From Betaproteobacteria bacterium RIFCSPLOWO2_12_FULL_68_20 (GTDB lineage Bacteria; Pseudomonadota; Gammaproteobacteria; Burkholderiales; SG8-39), in the NCBI GenBank assembly GCA_001770655.1, contig MERQ01000002.1:8877-56352 (forward strand): a DNA stretch of 47,476 nucleotides, in the 5' to 3' direction. Positions within the stretch are counted from its first letter, which is position 1; each line of letters begins with the position of its first letter. Of this stretch, positions 27,318 through 36,063 are shown in pieces. The position numbers and the translations under genes were made by a program. The notes beneath the pieces are model-generated. The model was not told the origin of the DNA and ran no database searches. It worked only from the letters and a program-made list of their open reading frames with translations.

Positions 27318-28184
27318 ATGAGCGGGATCGAACGCTACGCGGCGCCCCGCACGCTCGAGGAAGCGGCCGAGCTGCTGAGCGCGGGCGGCGCAACCGTCTT
27401 CGCCGGCGGCACCGACGTCATGCCGCAGGCGAACGCGGGGCGCCTGCGGTTCCAGAAGACGCTCCTCAACATCGGGCGGATCGCCGAATTGCGCGGGATT
27501 GGCGAGTCGAACGGCGTGGTGCGCATCGGCGCGCTCACCACGATCACCGAGCTGCTGGAGAGCCCCCTGGTGCGCGGCCGCTTTCGCGCCCTGTGGCAGT
27601 CCTGCGATCACTTCGCGAGCGACCAGATCCGCAACGCCGCGACGCTCGGCGGGAACCTGTGCAACGCCTCGCCCGCGGGCGACACGCTGGTGCCGCTGCT
27701 CGTGCTCGATGCGCAGGTGGTGCTCGCGGGCAAGCCGAACGGCACCCTGGCCACGCGCAGGCTGCCGCTCGCCGGATTCCTCACCGGGCCGGGGCGAACG
27801 CTGCGCGCCGCGCACGAGCTCCTCACCGCGGTCGAGATCGCGCTGCCGCCGGCCGGTTTCGACTCGGAGTACTTCAAGTTCGGCACCCGGCCCGCGCTCG
27901 ACATCGCGGCGATCTCGATCGGCCTCGGGGCCGTGCGAGAAGGCCGCGTGCTGCGCGACGTGCGGGTGGCGTTCGGCGCGGTGGCGCCGACGCCGGTGCG
28001 CGCCCCGCGCGTCGAAGCCGCCCTGGAAGGCAGGATCGCGGACGACGCGGCGATCGAGGCCGCCCTCGAGGCCGCAGCCGACGAAATCCATCCCATCTCG
28101 GACATTCGCGCCTCGGACTGGTACCGGCGCGAGATGGTCCGCAACATGCTGCAAAGGATGCTCTGCGATGTCCGCGAAGGTTGA
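27318..28184 (+). CDS. Molybdenum hydroxylase FAD-binding medium subunit (CoxM/XdhB-like)
   Basis: A 288-residue FAD subunit of a xanthine dehydrogenase-family enzyme. GGATVFAGGTDVMPQANAG binds FAD, and the second motif is ATLGGNLCNASPAGDTLVPLL. It passes electrons from the iron-sulfur subunit to an acceptor. It starts two bases after the mutase gene and overlaps the small-subunit gene by 17 bases. The extra Fe-S loop of 4-hydroxybenzoyl-CoA reductase beta is not present. Confidence 0.92.
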   Translation: MSGIERYAAPRTLEEAAELLSAGGATVFAGGTDVMPQANAGRLRFQKTLLNIGRIAELRGIGESNGVVRIGALTTITELLESPLVRGRFRALWQSCDHFASDQIRNAATLGGNLCNASPAGDTLVPLLVLDAQVVLAGKPNGTLATRRLPLAGFLTGPGRTLRAAHELLTAVEIALPPAGFDSEYFKFGTRPALDIAAISIGLGAVREGRVLRDVRVAFGAVAPTPVRAPRVEAALEGRIADDAAIEAALEAAADEIHPISDIRASDWYRREMVRNMLQRMLCDVREG

Positions 28185-28629
28185 GATCGATTTCACGCTG
28201 AACGGGGTGCGCGAGCAGCGCGCCGTTGCGGCCGACATGAGCGCGCTGGCGATGCTGCGCGACGTGGTCGGGCTCACCGGCACCAAGTACGGATGCGGCG
28301 AGGGCGAGTGCGGCGCGTGCACCATCCGGGTGGACGGCGTGACGCTCAACGCCTGCCTCATGTTCGCGGTGGATTGCGACGGGCGCGAGGTGACGACGAT
28401 CGAAGGGCTCGCGGCGACGCCGCCGGGCGAGAAACTGCGCGCGAGCTTCGTCGAGCACGGCGCGGTGCAGTGCGGCTTCTGCACGCCCGGGCTGGTCATG
28501 CAGGCGAGCCATCTGATCGAGAAGAACCCGGGCGCGGGAGAAGAGGAGATCCGGCGCGGCATCGAGGGGAACCTGTGCCGCTGCACCGGCTACCGCAAGA
28601 TCATCGAGGCGATCGCGGGAGCGAAGTAG
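28168..28629 (+). CDS. Molybdenum hydroxylase 2[2Fe-2S] small subunit (CoxS-like)
   Basis: A 153-residue iron-sulfur subunit. The N-terminal plant-type [2Fe-2S] cluster has Cys43, 48, 51 and 63 (KYGCGEGECGACTIRVDG). The second helical-domain cluster uses VQCGFCTPG and NLCRCTGYRKI. It links the molybdenum site to the FAD subunit. Its ATG lies 17 bases before the stop of the FAD-subunit gene. The stop precedes the large-subunit ATG by two bases, so the three subunits form one unit. Confidence 0.95.
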   Translation: MSAKVEIDFTLNGVREQRAVAADMSALAMLRDVVGLTGTKYGCGEGECGACTIRVDGVTLNACLMFAVDCDGREVTTIEGLAATPPGEKLRASFVEHGAVQCGFCTPGLVMQASHLIEKNPGAGEEEIRRGIEGNLCRCTGYRKIIEAIAGAK

Positions 28630-28631
28630 CC

Positions 28632-31025
28632 ATGGGAGAAGCGCAAAAAACGGTGGCGCGCGAAACGCTGATCGGCAAGCGCATCCCGAAGATGGATGCG
28701 CCCGAAAAAGCGAGCGGCAGGACGCGCTACCTGCACGACATCGACCTGCCGGGCCAGCTGCACGCGAAGATCCTGCGCTCGACGCAGGTGCACGCGCTCA
28801 TCAAGTCGATCGACACCGGCGCAGCGAAGCGGCTTCCCGGCGTGCATGCCGTGATCACCGCCGCCGACGTTCCCTGGCAGCGTCCGATCGGGGTGGCGAA
28901 GGACCACCTGCCGCTCAAGACCGGGCGCGTGAGGAGCCTGCGCGACGAGGTCGCCGCGGTGGCGGCCGACAGCGTGGAGATCGCCGCCGCGGCGCTCGCG
29001 CTCATCCGCGTCGAGTACGAGCCGCTGCCCCCGCTCACCGACCCGGTCGAGGCGCTGCAGCCCGGCGCGCCGCTCATCCACCCCGAGCCGCACGGCGGCG
29101 ACGGCGGTCCGCAACTGAAGCCCGGCGGGCCGGTCGCCTACACCGGCAAGCCCGACAACGTCGCCATGACCTTCGAATACGCGCAGGGCGACGTGGCGCA
29201 GGGCGAGCGCGAATCCGACGCGGTGGTGGAGGACGTGTTCCGGCTGCACTACGTCACGCACTGCTGCATGGGCGTCTCCGGGGTGATCGCGGAGTTCGAC
29301 GCGAGCGGCAACCTGCTGCTGCACTCCAACACGCAGGTGCCGTTCCTGCACAAGCGCGAGTTCGCCGAGATGCTGGGGATCGACCCGGGCCGGGTCCGCA
29401 TCATCCAGCCTCCGATCGGGGGCGGCTTCGGCTCTAAGCTCGACATCTATCCCTTCGAGCCGATCGCGATCTTCCTCGCCAGGGCGACCGGACGGCCGGT
29501 GAAGCTCGTCTACACGCGCGAGGAGGAGTTCGAGGCCTCGCCCACGCGCCAGCCGGTGCTCCTGAAGCTGCGCTCGGGCTGCACCAGGGACGGCGCTCTC
29601 ACCTTCCGCGCGGTCGAGACGCTGCACGACAACGGCGCGTACACCTCGTGGGGCGCGACGACGCCCTTCGTCATGATGCAGACGGTGTCCTCGCTCTACC
29701 GCGTGCCCCACTGCAAGTACCGCACGCGCGCCGTGTACACGAACAATCCCTACGCGGGCTCGTTCCGCGGCTACGGCAACCTGCAGGCGACCTTTGCGGT
29801 GGAAGCGCACATGGACCGGCTCGCCGACGCGATCGGCATGGATCCGCTCGAGTTCCGGCTGAAGAACGCGCAGCAGCCGGGCGAGGTGACGCCCCAGGGA
29901 ATGCACTTCGGGACCTGCGGTTTCAAGGAGTGCCTGAGCACCGCCGCGGCCCGCAGCGCGTACCAGCGCAAGCGCCTCGAGCACGCGTCGCGGCAGGGCG
30001 ACGCGAGCCCGCTCAAGCGCGGCGTCGGCATCGCGTCGATGCTGCACGTCGGCGGCGGCGCCAAGATCTACCCGTCGGACGGCTGCGGCACGATCCTCAA
30101 GATCGACGATTTCGCGCACGTCACGCTGATCACCGGGGCATCCGAGATCGGCCAGGGCTCGGAGACCGTGCTCGCGCAGCTGGTGTGCGAGGAGCTCGGC
30201 CTTCCCCTCTCGTCGGTGACCGTGGTCAACAACGACACCGACATCACGCCCTGGGACGTCGGCGTGCACGCCTCGCGCACCACCTTCATCGCCGGCAATT
30301 CGGCGATCGGTGCCGCGAAGAAGGCGAAGGACAAGATCCTCGCCGCCGCCGCCGCGAAAAGCGGAAGGGCGTCGGGCGATCTGCAGCTGTCCGGAGGGTT
30401 CGTCGTCACCCCCGAAGGCGAAAAGCTGTTCGAGCTCGGGAAATTCCTGCGCTCGCTGCACTTCTCCGACAAGGCGGACCTGGTGATGACCACGTTCTAC
30501 TACGAGCCGCCGAGCCACCACCAGGACCGCGAGTTCAAGGGCGACGTCTCGGCCGCGTACGCCTGGGCGTCGCAGGTGGCGGAGGTCGAGGTCGACACGC
30601 GGACCGGGATCGTGAAGCTCCTCAGCATCACCGCGGCGCACGACGTCGGGCGCGTGCTCAACCGCCTCGGCATCGAGGGGCAGATCGAGGGCGGCGTGGT
30701 GATGGGGCAGGGCTACGCGCTCACCGAGAACCTGATCGTCGAGGGCGGCGCGGTGAAGAACCCGAGCTTCCGCGACTACAAGCTGGTCACCGCGCCCGAG
30801 ATCCCGGAAATGGACATCTCCTTCATCGAGACCATGGACGGCGAGGGGCCGCAGGGCGCGAAGGGCGTCGGCGAGGCGCCCGCGATCTGCGTCGCCGCGG
30901 CGGTGGCGAACGCGATTCACAACGCCACCGGCGTGCGCATCACGTCGCTGCCGTTCACGCCGGAGCGGGTGTACCGCGCGCTGCGCGGCAAGCTCGAGGC
31001 GCCGGTCTGGAACGTGCCGGCGTGA
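28632..31025 (+). CDS. Molybdenum hydroxylase catalytic large subunit (xanthine dehydrogenase/4-hydroxybenzoyl-CoA reductase-like)
   Basis: A 797-residue molybdopterin-binding subunit. GGGFGSK (263-269), [10 protein letters not shown] (374-383), [15 protein letters not shown] and the catalytic Glu748 in [10 protein letters not shown] are family marks. The AYRCSFR loop of true aerobic CO dehydrogenase is absent, so it is not a CO dehydrogenase. The enzyme likely hydroxylates a heterocycle, aldehyde or aromatic acyl-CoA with water as oxygen source. Similarity in the SFRGYGN region points loosely to the 4-hydroxybenzoyl-CoA reductase group. The substrate cannot be stated. Its stop overlaps the GTG of the CoA-transferase gene. 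Confidence 0.92.
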   Translation: MGEAQKTVARETLIGKRIPKMDAPEKASGRTRYLHDIDLPGQLHAKILRSTQVHALIKSIDTGAAKRLPGVHAVITAADVPWQRPIGVAKDHLPLKTGRVRSLRDEVAAVAADSVEIAAAALALIRVEYEPLPPLTDPVEALQPGAPLIHPEPHGGDGGPQLKPGGPVAYTGKPDNVAMTFEYAQGDVAQGERESDAVVEDVFRLHYVTHCCMGVSGVIAEFDASGNLLLHSNTQVPFLHKREFAEMLGIDPGRVRIIQPPIGGGFGSKLDIYPFEPIAIFLARATGRPVKLVYTREEEFEASPTRQPVLLKLRSGCTRDGALTFRAVETLHDNGAYTSWGATTPFVMMQTVSSLYRVPHCKYRTRAVYTNNPYAGSFRGYGNLQATFAVEAHMDRLADAIGMDPLEFRLKNAQQPGEVTPQGMHFGTCGFKECLSTAAARSAYQRKRLEHASRQGDASPLKRGVGIASMLHVGGGAKIYPSDGCGTILKIDDFAHVTLITGASEIGQGSETVLAQLVCEELGLPLSSVTVVNNDTDITPWDVGVHASRTTFIAGNSAIGAAKKAKDKILAAAAAKSGRASGDLQLSGGFVVTPEGEKLFELGKFLRSLHFSDKADLVMTTFYYEPPSHHQDREFKGDVSAAYAWASQVAEVEVDTRTGIVKLLSITAAHDVGRVLNRLGIEGQIEGGVVMGQGYALTENLIVEGGAVKNPSFRDYKLVTAPEIPEMDISFIETMDGEGPQGAKGVGEAPAICVAAAVANAIHNATGVRITSLPFTPERVYRALRGKLEAPVWNVPA

Positions 31026-32215
31026 AGCCGCGCACCGTCCTTTCCATGGAGCAGGCGCTCTCGATGCCGTACGCCACGCTGCGCTTCGTGCAGCTAGGCT
31101 GGCGGGTGATCCGCATCGAGGCGACGCCCTCGGGTGCGGGCCTTCCGGGAGATCCGAACCGCTACATCGGAGGGCGGGTCGCGGACGAGGACCGGCGCAG
31201 CTATTACATCGCGCCGAACGTCGGCAAGGAGGCGATCGCGCTCAACCTGAAAAGCGCCGAGGGGCGCGAGGCGCTGAAGCGCCTGGTGCGCGGGCTCGGC
31301 GCGGACGTCTTCTGCTGCAACACCGTCCCGGCGCGCTACCGGCCGCTCGGCATCGACTACGAGACGCTCTCGGCGGTGAAGCCCGATCTCATCTGGGCCG
31401 GCATCTCGGCGCTCGGCCCGGAATATCCGGAAGTTCCCGGCTACGACCCGGTGGTCCAGGCGATGGCCGGCTACGTCGAGCTCACCGGCGACCCGAACGG
31501 CACGCCCGTGCTGTGCGGCATACCGGTGATCGACCTCAAGGCGGGCGACGAGGTGTACGCGAACGTGATGCTCGCCCTCGCCGAGCGCACCGAAACCGGC
31601 CGCGGGCGCGAGATCCACGTCTCAATGCTGCAAGCCGCGGCCTCCTGGCTGATCACCACCCTGCCGCTCATCGACTTCGACTGCGAGCCCTGGGAGATCA
31701 CGCGTGCCGGCAACGAGCACCGCAAGTTCGTTCCCACCAACGTCTACCCCGTGCGCGACGACTTCCTTTACATGGCGATCGGCAGCGACGTGCAATGGCG
31801 CCGCCTCACCGCCCTGCCGCGCTTCGCCTCGCTCGCGACCGAGGAGCGCCTCACCAACGAAGGCCGCATCCGCGACCGCAAGAACCTTCAGCGCGACATC
31901 GCCGCGCTCACTGCAACGATGAGCGCGGAAGAGGTGATCGCCGATCTGCGCGCGGCTACCATCCCGCATGCGCGCATCAACGGCGTCGCCGCCGTGCGCG
32001 AGCTCGAGGCGCTGCGCGGCCGGCTCACCGTCACGACAATGCCCGACGGCAAGCGCGTGCGCATGCAGCCGATGGCGGTCGACCTTCCCGGCACTGCACG
32101 CGAGTTTTCTTTTCCGCCGAAGTACGGCGAGCACACGCGTCCGGTGCTGCGCGAGGCCGGCTTCACGGAGCAGGAATGCCGAGCGCTCGCGGCCGCGGGT
32201 GCCATTCCGCATTGA
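31022..32215 (+). CDS. CaiB/BaiF-type (class III) CoA-transferase
   Basis: A 397-residue class III CoA-transferase, GTG start overlapping the molybdenum enzyme gene. Asp171 in [13 protein letters not shown] fits the catalytic Asp that forms the mixed anhydride in formyl-CoA transferase. It moves CoA between carboxylic acids. In this operon it could recycle CoA from a product to the incoming acid, alongside the ATP-dependent ligase. The N-terminus begins close to the family's conserved start ([28 protein letters not shown]), with a slightly divergent first motif. Formyl/oxalyl-CoA transfer is possible but nothing specific shows it. Confidence 0.9.
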   Translation: MKPRTVLSMEQALSMPYATLRFVQLGWRVIRIEATPSGAGLPGDPNRYIGGRVADEDRRSYYIAPNVGKEAIALNLKSAEGREALKRLVRGLGADVFCCNTVPARYRPLGIDYETLSAVKPDLIWAGISALGPEYPEVPGYDPVVQAMAGYVELTGDPNGTPVLCGIPVIDLKAGDEVYANVMLALAERTETGRGREIHVSMLQAAASWLITTLPLIDFDCEPWEITRAGNEHRKFVPTNVYPVRDDFLYMAIGSDVQWRRLTALPRFASLATEERLTNEGRIRDRKNLQRDIAALTATMSAEEVIADLRAATIPHARINGVAAVRELEALRGRLTVTTMPDGKRVRMQPMAVDLPGTAREFSFPPKYGEHTRPVLREAGFTEQECRALAAAGAIPH

Positions 32216-32264
32216 GCGGTCGAAGCATCGGCGCCGCGTTCCTCGCTTCAATAAGGGAAGAAAC

Positions 32265-33227
32265 ATGATCCGATCCGTCATTGGCCTCCTGCTTGCCGCG
32301 CTGTGCGGCCTTGCCTCGGCGCAGAGCTTCCCGTCGAAGCCGCTGCGCATACTCGTGCCGTTTCCGCCGGGGGGCGGGACCGACGTCGCCGCGCGCGCGC
32401 TCGGCGAGCACCTTTCGCGCGATCTCGGGCAGCCGGTCGTGGTGGACAACCGCCCGGGCGGCAATTCGGTGATCGCCACCCAAGCGCTCGCGCGCTCCGA
32501 GCCCGACGGCCATACGCTGCTCCTCACCACGGATTTCCATTCGATCAACGCGGCGTTCGGCGCGTCGCTGCCGTACGACTCGCTGAAGGACTTCGCTTTC
32601 GTCGCCCGCGTGTCGACCTCGCCGCTCATGCTGGTAACGCACCCGGGAACGGGCTTCAAGACGCTCGTGGATGTCGTCGCGGCGGCGCGGGCGAAAACTG
32701 GAACGCTGAGCTTTGCATCGCTCGGCACCTCCAGCCCGCACTACCTCGGCTTCGAATGGTTCAAGCGCATGGCGAAGATCGACATGATCGACGTGCCTTA
32801 CAAGGGCGGCGGCCCGGCGCTCGCCGCGGTGATGGGCGGGCAGGTGAGCTTGTCGCTCGTGGTGGCCTCCAACGGCATCCGCCAGGCCCAGGCCGGGAAG
32901 CTGGTCGCGCTCGCGGTGACCGGACCGACGCGGGCGAGCGTCGCGCCCGGCGTGCCGACCTTCGCCGAATCCGGCTATCCGGAATTCGTGATGCTCAACT
33001 GGTACGGTATTCTCGCGCCCGCAGCGACGCCGCGCCCGGCCGTCCAGCGGCTGAACGCCTCGATCGTCGCCGCCTTGAAGACGCAGGCGGTGCAGAACCG
33101 GCTCGTGACCGCCGGCGTGGACGCGGCGCCGAGCACGCCCGAAGAGCTGGAAGCCTGGGTGGGCAAGGACATCGCGAATTACCGGCGCATGATCGAGCTG
33201 ACCGGCGCCAAGCCCGAGGGGCGCTGA
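32265..33227 (+). CDS. Bug-family (tripartite tricarboxylate transporter) periplasmic binding protein
   Basis: A 320-residue extracytoplasmic solute receptor. A Sec signal peptide (MIRSVIGLLLAALCGLASA, cleavage before QSFPSK) is followed by the Bug motifs ILVPFPPGGGTDVAARALG, VVVDNRPGGNSVIAT and DVPYKGGGPALAAVMGGQV. Bug receptors bind carboxylates, amides and other small acids in betaproteobacteria and are often orphan, without the TctAB membrane genes, as here. It sits 49 bases after the CoA-transferase gene with AAGGGAAG before the ATG. It probably captures or senses the operon's substrate. Confidence 0.94.
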   Translation: MIRSVIGLLLAALCGLASAQSFPSKPLRILVPFPPGGGTDVAARALGEHLSRDLGQPVVVDNRPGGNSVIATQALARSEPDGHTLLLTTDFHSINAAFGASLPYDSLKDFAFVARVSTSPLMLVTHPGTGFKTLVDVVAAARAKTGTLSFASLGTSSPHYLGFEWFKRMAKIDMIDVPYKGGGPALAAVMGGQVSLSLVVASNGIRQAQAGKLVALAVTGPTRASVAPGVPTFAESGYPEFVMLNWYGILAPAATPRPAVQRLNASIVAALKTQAVQNRLVTAGVDAAPSTPEELEAWVGKDIANYRRMIELTGAKPEGR

Positions 33228-33235
33228 GCCGCACG

Positions 33236-33745
33236 ATGAGCCCAAATCGCATCGCTCGCGGAGGCGGGAGTCATCGCGTGAACGCCGATCCCGCGCGCGG
33301 CGAGCTGCGCGAGGGCGACGCGCGCTACCTTCTGGTCCGCTGCGACTCGCTGATGGGCATGTTCCGGCGTCTGGCGGAGCCCGCGCGCAGCGAGGCACTG
33401 GCGGCATTCGCGGATTCGGTCGCCGAGCATGGCGGACGTTCCGCGGAACGCTACTTGTCTGAAGTGGATCGAAAAAAACTTCTCGGGAAAATCCAAGCCA
33501 CGGCAGGCAGTCTCGGTTGGGGCATGTGGAAGTTCGAGCAGGAAGACGGCGCCCTCCTGCTCACCGTGGAGAACAGCCCGTTCGCGCAGGGCCACGGTCC
33601 CTGCGCCGGACCGGTGTGCGCGGCGATCGCCGGCATGCTGCGGGCGGTGGCGGCGCTCGCGCTCGGCGGCGAGGCGCATGCCGAGGAGATCGCGTGCGCC
33701 GCGGCCGGCGGCGGCCCGTGCAGGTTCCGGGCGCGGCTCCGATGA
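33236..33745 (+). CDS. V4R-domain protein (4-vinyl reductase-like ligand-binding domain)
   Basis: A 169-residue protein. The C-terminal two thirds show the V4R pattern: LGWGMWKFEQEDGALLLTVENSPFA, then CAGPVCAAIAGMLRAVAALALGG, then EEIACAAAGGGPCRFRARL with conserved Cys. V4R domains bind small hydrophobic molecules and occur in BchJ and in aromatic-sensing regulators. There is no DNA-binding or enzymatic domain here. I start it at the ATG at 33236, eight bases after the receptor gene. A GTG at 33278 is an alternative. The stop overlaps the next gene. Function unknown; sensing or binding the pathway ligand is a guess. Confidence 0.65.
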   Translation: MSPNRIARGGGSHRVNADPARGELREGDARYLLVRCDSLMGMFRRLAEPARSEALAAFADSVAEHGGRSAERYLSEVDRKKLLGKIQATAGSLGWGMWKFEQEDGALLLTVENSPFAQGHGPCAGPVCAAIAGMLRAVAALALGGEAHAEEIACAAAGGGPCRFRARLR

Positions 33746-34809
33746 GAATTGCGGTGCTCGGCGGCGGCAACGGCGGCTACGCCGCCGCGGCCGACCTGAG
33801 CGAGCAGGGCCACGAGGTTCGCTTGTGGCGCCGCGACCGTCCCGCCTTTGCTGCCGTCCTCGAGCGCGGAGCGATATCGCTCCTCGACGAGCGCGGGACG
33901 CGGGCGATCCCGATCGCGCGTCCGACCCTCGAGATCGGGGAGGCGGTGCGTGGCGCGGAGCTCATCGTCGTTCCGGCACCGGCGACGGCGCAGGAGGAAA
34001 TCGCGCGCGCGATGGCGCCGCACCTTACGGACGGCCAGGTCGTGTTCCTGCCGCCGGGCACGTTCGGCAGCTACGTGATGGCGGAAATCGTGCAAGGCGC
34101 GGAGGTCACTTTCGCCGAGACCGGCACGCTCCCGTATCTCGCGCGAAAGCGCGGGCCGGCCGAAGTCGCGATCACGATCCGCGCGGTGCGCCTTCCGACC
34201 GGCGCCTACCCGGCGAAGCGCGCGGCGCACGCGCTGGAAGTGATCCGGCGCGCCTACCCCGCCGTGCAGCCCTGCGAAGACGCGCTTTCGGCCGCGCTCA
34301 TGAACGCGGGGCCGATCATCCATCCGCCGCTCATCCTCATGAACGCCGCTCCGCTCGAGCACTTCGAGCGCTGGGACATCCACAACGAGGGCACGCAGCC
34401 CTCGGTGCGCGCGGTCACCGACCGGCTCGACGCCGAGCGCGTCGCCGTGCGCGAGGCGCTCGGCTACGCGGCGCCGCACTTCCCGCTCTCCGACCACTAC
34501 ACGGGCGAGCGCTGGATGTACGGCGACGCGCACCGCAAGCTCGTCGACTCGGGCGACTGGCGCGAGCACATCGACCTGCGCGCGCACCGCTACATGACGG
34601 AAGACACCGCGCTCGGGCTCGCTTTTGTCGCCTCGGTGGCGCGCTGGGCGCGCAGCCCGGCGCCGGTGGCCGAGGGGCTGCTCGCGATCGCCGGGGCGAT
34701 TCTCGGGCGCGAGCTCGGCCGCGGCCCGCGCACGCTCGAGGCGCTGGGGCTCGCAGGGCTCGATCGCGATGCGATGAAGCGTCTGCTGTACGAGGGAACG
34801 GCCGCATGA
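33742..34809 (+). CDS. NAD(P)-dependent opine (octopine/nopaline) dehydrogenase family protein
   Basis: A 355-residue protein. An N-terminal Rossmann domain (MRIAVLGGGNGGYAAAADLSEQGHEVRLWRRD, GGGNGG at 7-12) precedes a C-terminal helical octopine dehydrogenase domain (AALMNAGPIIHPPLILMNAAPLEHF with the conserved His). The family oxidises or makes N-(carboxyalkyl) amino acids and also includes ketopantoate reductase-like enzymes. Overlap with genes on both sides shows it belongs to the operon. An amino-acid derived or 2-oxoacid substrate is suggested by the family only. Confidence 0.85.
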   Translation: MRIAVLGGGNGGYAAAADLSEQGHEVRLWRRDRPAFAAVLERGAISLLDERGTRAIPIARPTLEIGEAVRGAELIVVPAPATAQEEIARAMAPHLTDGQVVFLPPGTFGSYVMAEIVQGAEVTFAETGTLPYLARKRGPAEVAITIRAVRLPTGAYPAKRAAHALEVIRRAYPAVQPCEDALSAALMNAGPIIHPPLILMNAAPLEHFERWDIHNEGTQPSVRAVTDRLDAERVAVREALGYAAPHFPLSDHYTGERWMYGDAHRKLVDSGDWREHIDLRAHRYMTEDTALGLAFVASVARWARSPAPVAEGLLAIAGAILGRELGRGPRTLEALGLAGLDRDAMKRLLYEGTAA

Positions 34810-35807
34810 ACGCGCCGGCGGTAATCGGTGCGCTGGGTGCCGGAAGGATGGGGCGCGGCATCGCGCACGCATTCGCCTACGCCGGCCACGAGGTGGTGCT
34901 GATCGATGCCAAGCCGCGCGACGCCCCCGCCTGCGACGCGCTGCGCGACCAAGCCTATGCCGAGATCCGCGCCAACCTCGCTGCCCTGGCCGATGCTGGC
35001 GGGTTTGATGCGCGCGAGACCGATGCCATCGTTGCGCGCGTGCGCTTCGCCGCACGTGAAGAGGCGGGCACGGTGCTGCCGGGCGTCGGCGTCCTGTTCG
35101 AGGGCGTGCCGGAAGTACTCGAGGCGAAGCGCGCGGCGTTCGAGTTCGCATGCGCGCACTTGCGCGAGGACGCGATCGTCGCCTCGACCACCTCGACCAT
35201 GCTCTCTACTGAGCTCTCGGGTCTGGTGCCGCGGCCCGAACGCTTCCTCAACTGCCACTGGCTCAATCCCGCCTACCTGATCCCGCTGGTCGAGCTCTCG
35301 CCGCACGCGGGCACCGATCCAGCGGTGACCGCGCGGCTCAAGGCGATTCTCGAAGCGATCGGCAAGAAGCCGGTCGAGTGCAAGGCCGCGCCCGGATTCA
35401 TCGTGCCGCGGCTGCAGGCGCTGGTGATGAACGAGGCCGCGCGCATGGTCGAGCAGGGAGTCGCCACCGCCGAGGACGTCGACCGCGCGGTGCGCTACGG
35501 CTTCGGCATCCGCTATGCCAGCATGGGCGTGGTCGAGTTCATCGACGTCGGCGGGCTGGATATTCTTTACTACGCGAGCCATTACCTCGCAGGGGCGCTG
35601 GGCGATCCGCGCTTCGTGCCCCCGGCGATCGTCGACCGCTACATGCAGGAGGGACGGCGGGGACTGCGCGACGGGCGCGGCTTCTTCGACTGGCAGGTCG
35701 TGGACGCGAACGCCTATCGCAAGGAAGTGCTGGCGCGGCAGCTCGCGCTGCTCAAGCACCTGGGCCTGGCGCCCGAGCCGGGCGCGGCGCTACGCCGCTT
35801 GTCGTAG
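34806..35807 (+). CDS. 3-hydroxyacyl-CoA dehydrogenase
   Basis: A 333-residue enzyme of the FadB/HbdA type. Its Rossmann motif is GALGAGRMGRGIAHAFAYAGHEVVLID. STTSTM and NCHWLNPAYLIPLVEL contain the catalytic Ser and His, and PGFIVPRLQALVMNEAARMVEQGVATAEDVD starts the C-terminal domain. It oxidises a 3-hydroxyacyl-CoA with NAD to the 3-oxoacyl-CoA, the substrate of the thiolase at the head of the operon. No enoyl-CoA hydratase gene is nearby. It is the last rightward gene of the operon and overlaps the convergent DUF2442 gene by 18 bases. Confidence 0.92.
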   Translation: MNAPAVIGALGAGRMGRGIAHAFAYAGHEVVLIDAKPRDAPACDALRDQAYAEIRANLAALADAGGFDARETDAIVARVRFAAREEAGTVLPGVGVLFEGVPEVLEAKRAAFEFACAHLREDAIVASTTSTMLSTELSGLVPRPERFLNCHWLNPAYLIPLVELSPHAGTDPAVTARLKAILEAIGKKPVECKAAPGFIVPRLQALVMNEAARMVEQGVATAEDVDRAVRYGFGIRYASMGVVEFIDVGGLDILYYASHYLAGALGDPRFVPPAIVDRYMQEGRRGLRDGRGFFDWQVVDANAYRKEVLARQLALLKHLGLAPEPGAALRRLS

Positions 35808-36046
35808 CGAGGAGGTGTATTGCTCGACGAGGCGGGGCACGTACAGGTCTTCGTCAACCAGCGGCCAGTGGATTCCCAGTCCGAAGGGAGTGAGCTCCAT
35901 GGCACTGCGTTCGCGTTCGGACGCCTTCGAAAGACGCTCGGTCATCGGCAACGCAATGTCCAGGACTGCGCCGCTCACCAGTTCGATGACGAGCCGAACT
36001 CGCGCCGCGTCAAGCGGAATCCGCCCTCGGTGAAGATCGTCGGCAT
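35790..36046 (-). pseudogene. Degenerate DUF4160-DUF2442 pair
   Basis: Two small frames. The first (36046 to 35975) starts MPTIFTEGGFRL with a good GGAGG site, like a DUF4160 protein, but stops after 23 codons. The second can start at a GTG at 35978, overlapping that stop, and encodes about 62 residues ending GLGIHWPLVDEDLYVPRLVEQY, clearly the C-terminal half of a DUF2442 protein. Open frame upstream of this GTG (RVRLVIELVSG) overlaps the first frame. DUF4160 and DUF2442 proteins are usually encoded together as a small accessory pair. Here an internal deletion or frameshift seems to have joined them. A short functional DUF2442 protein remains possible. It is antisense to the end of the 3-hydroxyacyl-CoA dehydrogenase gene. 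Confidence 0.6.
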
Positions 36047-36063
36047 TGAATCGCTCGCCTCCT

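Noticed and set aside
28590-30920. 776-codon frame antisense to the molybdenum hydroxylase large subunit
   Set aside because: No recognisable domain; composition follows the third-codon GC of the real gene on the plus strand.
28632-31025. Aerobic carbon monoxide dehydrogenase large subunit
   Set aside because: The AYRCSFR active-site loop of form I CO dehydrogenase is missing; the sequence is [10 protein letters not shown], so only the broader molybdenum hydroxylase family is supported.
31022-32215. Formyl-CoA:oxalate CoA-transferase, which would link to the oxalate-type enzyme
   Set aside because: Only general class III transferase features are visible and the gene belongs to the separate CoA operon with no oxalyl-CoA decarboxylase nearby.
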